Source of the DNA: Clostridiales bacterium
GTDB taxonomy: Bacteria; Bacillota; Clostridia; Saccharofermentanales; Saccharofermentanaceae
Length of the DNA: 9,094 nt
Direction: 5' to 3'
Assembly: GCA_003543635.1 (NCBI GenBank)
Contig: DNAE01000002.1
Span: forward strand, 1-9,094
Position numbers and translations under genes: made by a program. Below, in pieces: positions 7,458-9,094 of this stretch. The notes beneath the pieces are model-generated. The model was not told where the DNA came from. It did not search any database and saw only the letters and a list, made by a program, of their open reading frames with translations. Each line of letters opens with the position of its first letter. Position 1 is the first letter of the stretch.

Positions 7458-7678
7458 TGTCTAAAGAGGATGTAATCGAAGTAGAAGGAATAGTATCGGA
7501 TGCGTTGCCCAACGCCATGTTCAAGGTAAAGCTCGAGAACGGCCACGAGGTACTGGCACACATATCGGGCAAGCTCCGCCAGAACTACATTAAGATCCTG
7601 CCCGGTGACAAGGTAACCATGGAATTGTCACCCTACGATCTTTCCAGGGGAAGGATCACCTGGAGAGGTAAGAACTGA
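7457..7678 (+). CDS. infA: Translation initiation factor IF-1
   Basis: A 73-residue S1/OB-fold protein, one residue longer than the common 72. IF-1 blocks the A site of the 30S subunit during initiation and assists IF-2 and IF-3. Diagnostic segments are [51 protein letters not shown] and the C-terminal [13 protein letters not shown]. The start ATG 7457 overlaps the map stop by one base, and GAGGAGGA (7443-7450) stands in front of it. I see no terminator after the gene, so transcripts may run into rpmJ in addition to those from the promoter in the following gap. Confidence 0.98.
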   Translation: MSKEDVIEVEGIVSDALPNAMFKVKLENGHEVLAHISGKLRQNYIKILPGDKVTMELSPYDLSRGRITWRGKN

Positions 7679-7693
7679 ACTTAAAAATAACAC

Positions 7694-7721
7694 TTGTCAT
7701 TAAGAAAAATTCTGATAAAAT
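7694..7721 (+). promoter_or_regulatory. Candidate sigma-A promoter for rpmJ-rpsM-rpsK-rpsD
   Basis: TTGTCA (7694-7699, 5 of 6 match to -35) is followed after 16 bases by TAAAAT (7716-7721, 5 of 6 match to -10). TG at 7713-7714 makes an extended -10 element. The bases just upstream (7679-7693) are A/T-rich, like an UP element. The predicted transcript start is near 7728, giving a 5' leader of about 55 bases with a small GC stem (GCGC 7731-7734 with GCGC 7741-7744) near its 5' end. This is the best promoter in the window and lies in the 104-base gap between infA and rpmJ. Confidence 0.7.
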
Positions 7722-7782
7722 ATTTAGCGTGCGCGAAAAGGCGCCTAATTTGTGTTGAAAGAAAGAAAGCAGGAGGTTCACG

Positions 7783-7896
7783 ATGAAGGTTAGACCGTCA
7801 GTCAAGCCTATGTGCGAGAAGTGCAAAGTCATTCGTCGCCATGGCAAAGTCATGATCATTTGTTCCGATCCCAAGCACAAGCAGAAGCAGGGCTAA
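7783..7896 (+). CDS. rpmJ: 50S ribosomal protein L36, zinc-ligand form
   Basis: A 37-residue protein: it begins [15 protein letters not shown] and ends PKHKQKQG. L36 is the smallest large-subunit protein and stabilises 23S rRNA near the factor-binding region. C11, C14, C27 and H32 form the CCCH zinc site of the C+ type. The start ATG 7783 is preceded by a strong AGGAGG (7771-7776). As usual it is the first gene after infA and marks the start of the alpha-type cluster, here with its own candidate promoter. A 211-base gap without a gene separates it from rpsM. Confidence 0.98.
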   Translation: MKVRPSVKPMCEKCKVIRRHGKVMIICSDPKHKQKQG

Positions 7897-8107
7897 GGAG
7901 AGGAAGACCGACTGCGGACAGATTTAGCCCTGTCCATGTCGAAGAAACGGCACTCATGCTTCGCCGTTAGAACAACAGAAAAAAGAAGAAACATACATAT
8001 TACATGCATACGTAGGGGCGGCTGCTCGTCCTGACCCGATGAGAATCCTTACAACGCGTGTCGTATATATAGATTTCAAACAAAGACACTATTTGGAGGT
8101 AAATTAA
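7897..8107 (+). promoter_or_regulatory. 211-base structured leader between rpmJ and rpsM, candidate autoregulatory RNA
   Basis: No convincing gene is seen here. Clear inverted repeats are GGACAG/CTGTCC (7916-7921 with 7930-7935, 8-base loop), AACGGC/GCCGTT (7946-7951 with 7963-7968) and CTCGTC/GATGAG (8025-8030 with 8038-8043, one G-U pair, 7-base loop). The loop of the third contains CCC (8035-8037), which can pair with the G-run at 8015-8018, giving an H-type pseudoknot. ATACG (8008-8012) and CGTAT (8062-8066) could enclose this part. In E. coli, S4 represses the alpha operon by binding a pseudoknot before rpsM, and rpsD (S4) is in this cluster too. A similar role is therefore plausible, but no sequence match to the known leader is claimed. 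No T-run terminator or good promoter is evident. Confidence 0.5.
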
Positions 8108-8476
8108 ATGGCTCGTATTGCCGGTGTTGATCTGCCGAATGATAAGAGGATCGAGATCGCTCTTACATACATTTACGGCATTGGTACGACAAGCGCTTCC
8201 GATATCATCAGAGATACCGGATTGAACCCTGACACAAGGGTAAAGGATCTTACAGAGGATGAAGTAGCCAAGATCCGTGACGTAATCGAGAATAATTACA
8301 CAGTAGAGGGTGATCTCAAGAGAGAGGTCGCTTCCAACATTAAGCGCCTTACCGATATAGGTTGCTATCGTGGCAGACGCCACAGGATGGGACTCCCTGT
8401 AAGAGGCCAGCGCACAAAGACAAACGCTCGTACCCGTAAGGGACCCAAGCGTACTGTCGCAGGCAAGAAGAAGTAA
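8108..8476 (+). CDS. rpsM: 30S ribosomal protein S13
   Basis: A 122-residue protein. S13 lies at the top of the small-subunit head, contacts P-site tRNA with its C-terminal tail and makes bridges to L5 and 23S rRNA. The N-terminus [20 protein letters not shown], the helix-hairpin-helix part [13 protein letters not shown] and the signature [20 protein letters not shown] (about residues 79-98) are diagnostic; the tail is rich in Lys and Arg as expected. It starts at ATG 8108 with TTTGGAGGT (8092-8100). The long structured gap before it makes it the likely target of leader control. Confidence 0.98.
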   Translation: MARIAGVDLPNDKRIEIALTYIYGIGTTSASDIIRDTGLNPDTRVKDLTEDEVAKIRDVIENNYTVEGDLKREVASNIKRLTDIGCYRGRRHRMGLPVRGQRTKTNARTRKGPKRTVAGKKK

Positions 8477-8493
8477 GGGGAGGATGATCTAAT

Positions 8494-8895
8494 ATGGCTA
8501 AAGCAGTTAAGAAGACGGCCGTAAGGCCGAAGAGACGTGAGCGTAAGAATATCGTTGCAGGTCATGCACATATCCACGCCACATTCAACAATACTATCGT
8601 TACCATCAGTGACCCTAACGGCAACGTTATCTCATGGGCTTCTGCAGGACAGCAGGGCATGAGAGGCTCCAGAAAGGGTACTGCTTTCGCAGCTCAGCTC
8701 GCAGCTGAGGACGCTGCTAAGAAGGCAGTAGATCACGGCATGAAGACTGTTGAAGTTTTCGTAAAGGGCCCCGGAGCAGGTAGAGAGTCTGCAGTAAGAG
8801 CTCTCAACACAGCCGGACTTGAGATTACGATGATCAAGGATGTTACACCCGTTCCTCACAACGGTTGCCGTCCTCCTAAGCGTCGTAGAGTTTAA
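8494..8895 (+). CDS. rpsK: 30S ribosomal protein S11
   Basis: A 133-residue protein. S11 lies on the small-subunit platform and lines the mRNA exit channel near the E site. The core [18 protein letters not shown], then [20 protein letters not shown], and the C-terminal signature [17 protein letters not shown] are unmistakable. The N-terminus has a short basic extension ([13 protein letters not shown]), common in Firmicutes. It starts at ATG 8494 after GGGGAGGA (8477-8484), 17 bases after rpsM, and is followed by rpsD after 26 bases. Confidence 0.98.
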   Translation: MAKAVKKTAVRPKRRERKNIVAGHAHIHATFNNTIVTISDPNGNVISWASAGQQGMRGSRKGTAFAAQLAAEDAAKKAVDHGMKTVEVFVKGPGAGRESAVRALNTAGLEITMIKDVTPVPHNGCRPPKRRRV

Positions 8896-8921
8896 TTAAC
8901 GAAAGAAAAGAGGAAATAACG

Positions 8922-9094
8922 ATGGCAAGAGATATGACACCTGTCCTTAAGAGATGCAGAGCTCTTGATATTGAGCCGGCGTTTCTTGGAATAGATAAGA
9001 AATCAAATAGAGGAAGAAACAGCAATTCAAGACCTAAGAAGCTTTCCGAGTATGGTATTCAGCTCAAGGAAAAGCAGAAGGCCAAGTTCATCTA
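8922..9094 (+). CDS. rpsD: 30S ribosomal protein S4, 5' part (3' end outside window), form without zinc cysteines
   Basis: The first 57 complete codons of S4 are present and the frame is open at the window end. The protein begins MARDMTPVLKRCRALDIEPA and has the strongly conserved LSEYGIQLKEKQKAKFIY (about 41-58), which leads into the S4 core. S4 is a primary 16S rRNA binder and, in several bacteria, a translational repressor. The N-terminal zinc knuckle of classical S4 is missing: only C12 remains, and GIDKKSNRGRNSNSRPKK replaces the metal-binding stretch, as in zinc-free S4 proteins of Clostridia. The start is ATG 8922 with AAGAGGA (8908-8914). Its place after rpsK, before the expected rpoA, is the usual alpha order. 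Confidence 0.96.
   Translation, partial: MARDMTPVLKRCRALDIEPAFLGIDKKSNRGRNSNSRPKKLSEYGIQLKEKQKAKFI

Noticed and set aside
7936..8034. Possible 32-codon ATG frame in the rpmJ-rpsM gap, within a stretch that stays open in the rpmJ frame from just after its stop (7897) to 8031
   Set aside because: No ribosome binding site stands before ATG 7936, the peptide is only basic and Cys-rich with no recognised family, and an open stretch of about 45 codons is not unlikely by chance. The Shine-Dalgarno-like purines at 7895-7905 have no suitable start codon after them.
8045..8072. TATATAT (8064-8070) as a -10 box for a promoter directly before rpsM
   Set aside because: No acceptable -35 hexamer is found 16-18 bases upstream.
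1..9094. CRISPR arrays, insertion sequences, tRNA or rRNA genes, phage or defence genes
   Set aside because: No direct repeats, transposase-like proteins, RNA gene signatures or foreign-looking stretches were seen; the window is housekeeping genes throughout.

Overview
The window is a stretch of bacterial chromosome carrying the end of the S10 ribosomal-protein cluster, the whole spc-type cluster and the start of the alpha-type cluster. All genes lie on the + strand. The order is rplP (3' part), rpmC, rpsQ, rplN, rplX, rplE, rpsN, rpsH, rplF, rplR, rpsE, rplO, secY, adk, map, infA, rpmJ, rpsM, rpsK, rpsD (5' part). The order itself, strong AGGAGG-type ribosome binding sites before nearly every gene, the zinc-ligand form of S14 and L36, adenylate kinase with a four-cysteine LID, adk-map-infA following secY, and an S4 N-terminus without the zinc cysteines (close to the version I remember from Lachnospiraceae and relatives) all point to a Firmicute of class Clostridia, probably a gut or rumen type. 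I cannot name the genus.

Layout: positions 1-2624 are very compact, with gaps of 4-31 bases and one 11-base overlap, and encode L16, L29, S17, L14, L24, L5, S14 and S8. A 98-base gap (2625-2722) with two potential hairpins then precedes rplF. Positions 2723-4627 encode L6, L18, S5 and L15; the L30 gene (rpmD), usually between rpsE and rplO, is missing. secY (4631-5944) encodes the translocon channel. An 80-base gap with a strong hairpin and T-rich tract, read as an intrinsic terminator or attenuator, separates it from adk, map and infA (6025-7678). A good sigma-A type promoter lies in the infA-rpmJ gap, so rpmJ-rpsM-rpsK-rpsD can be transcribed separately. A 211-base gene-free stretch between rpmJ and rpsM (7897-8107) can fold into several hairpins and perhaps a pseudoknot. 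It sits where the S4-responsive leader of the alpha operon lies in E. coli.

The genes work together in making ribosomes, starting translation (IF-1), trimming the initiator methionine (Map), inserting and secreting proteins (SecY) and balancing adenine nucleotides (Adk). I see no mobile elements, CRISPR arrays, tRNA or rRNA genes, and no gene of unknown function. The parts worth a second look are the non-coding gaps (rpsH-rplF, secY-adk, infA-rpmJ, rpmJ-rpsM) and the missing rpmD. I found no evidence of a new multi-gene system here.
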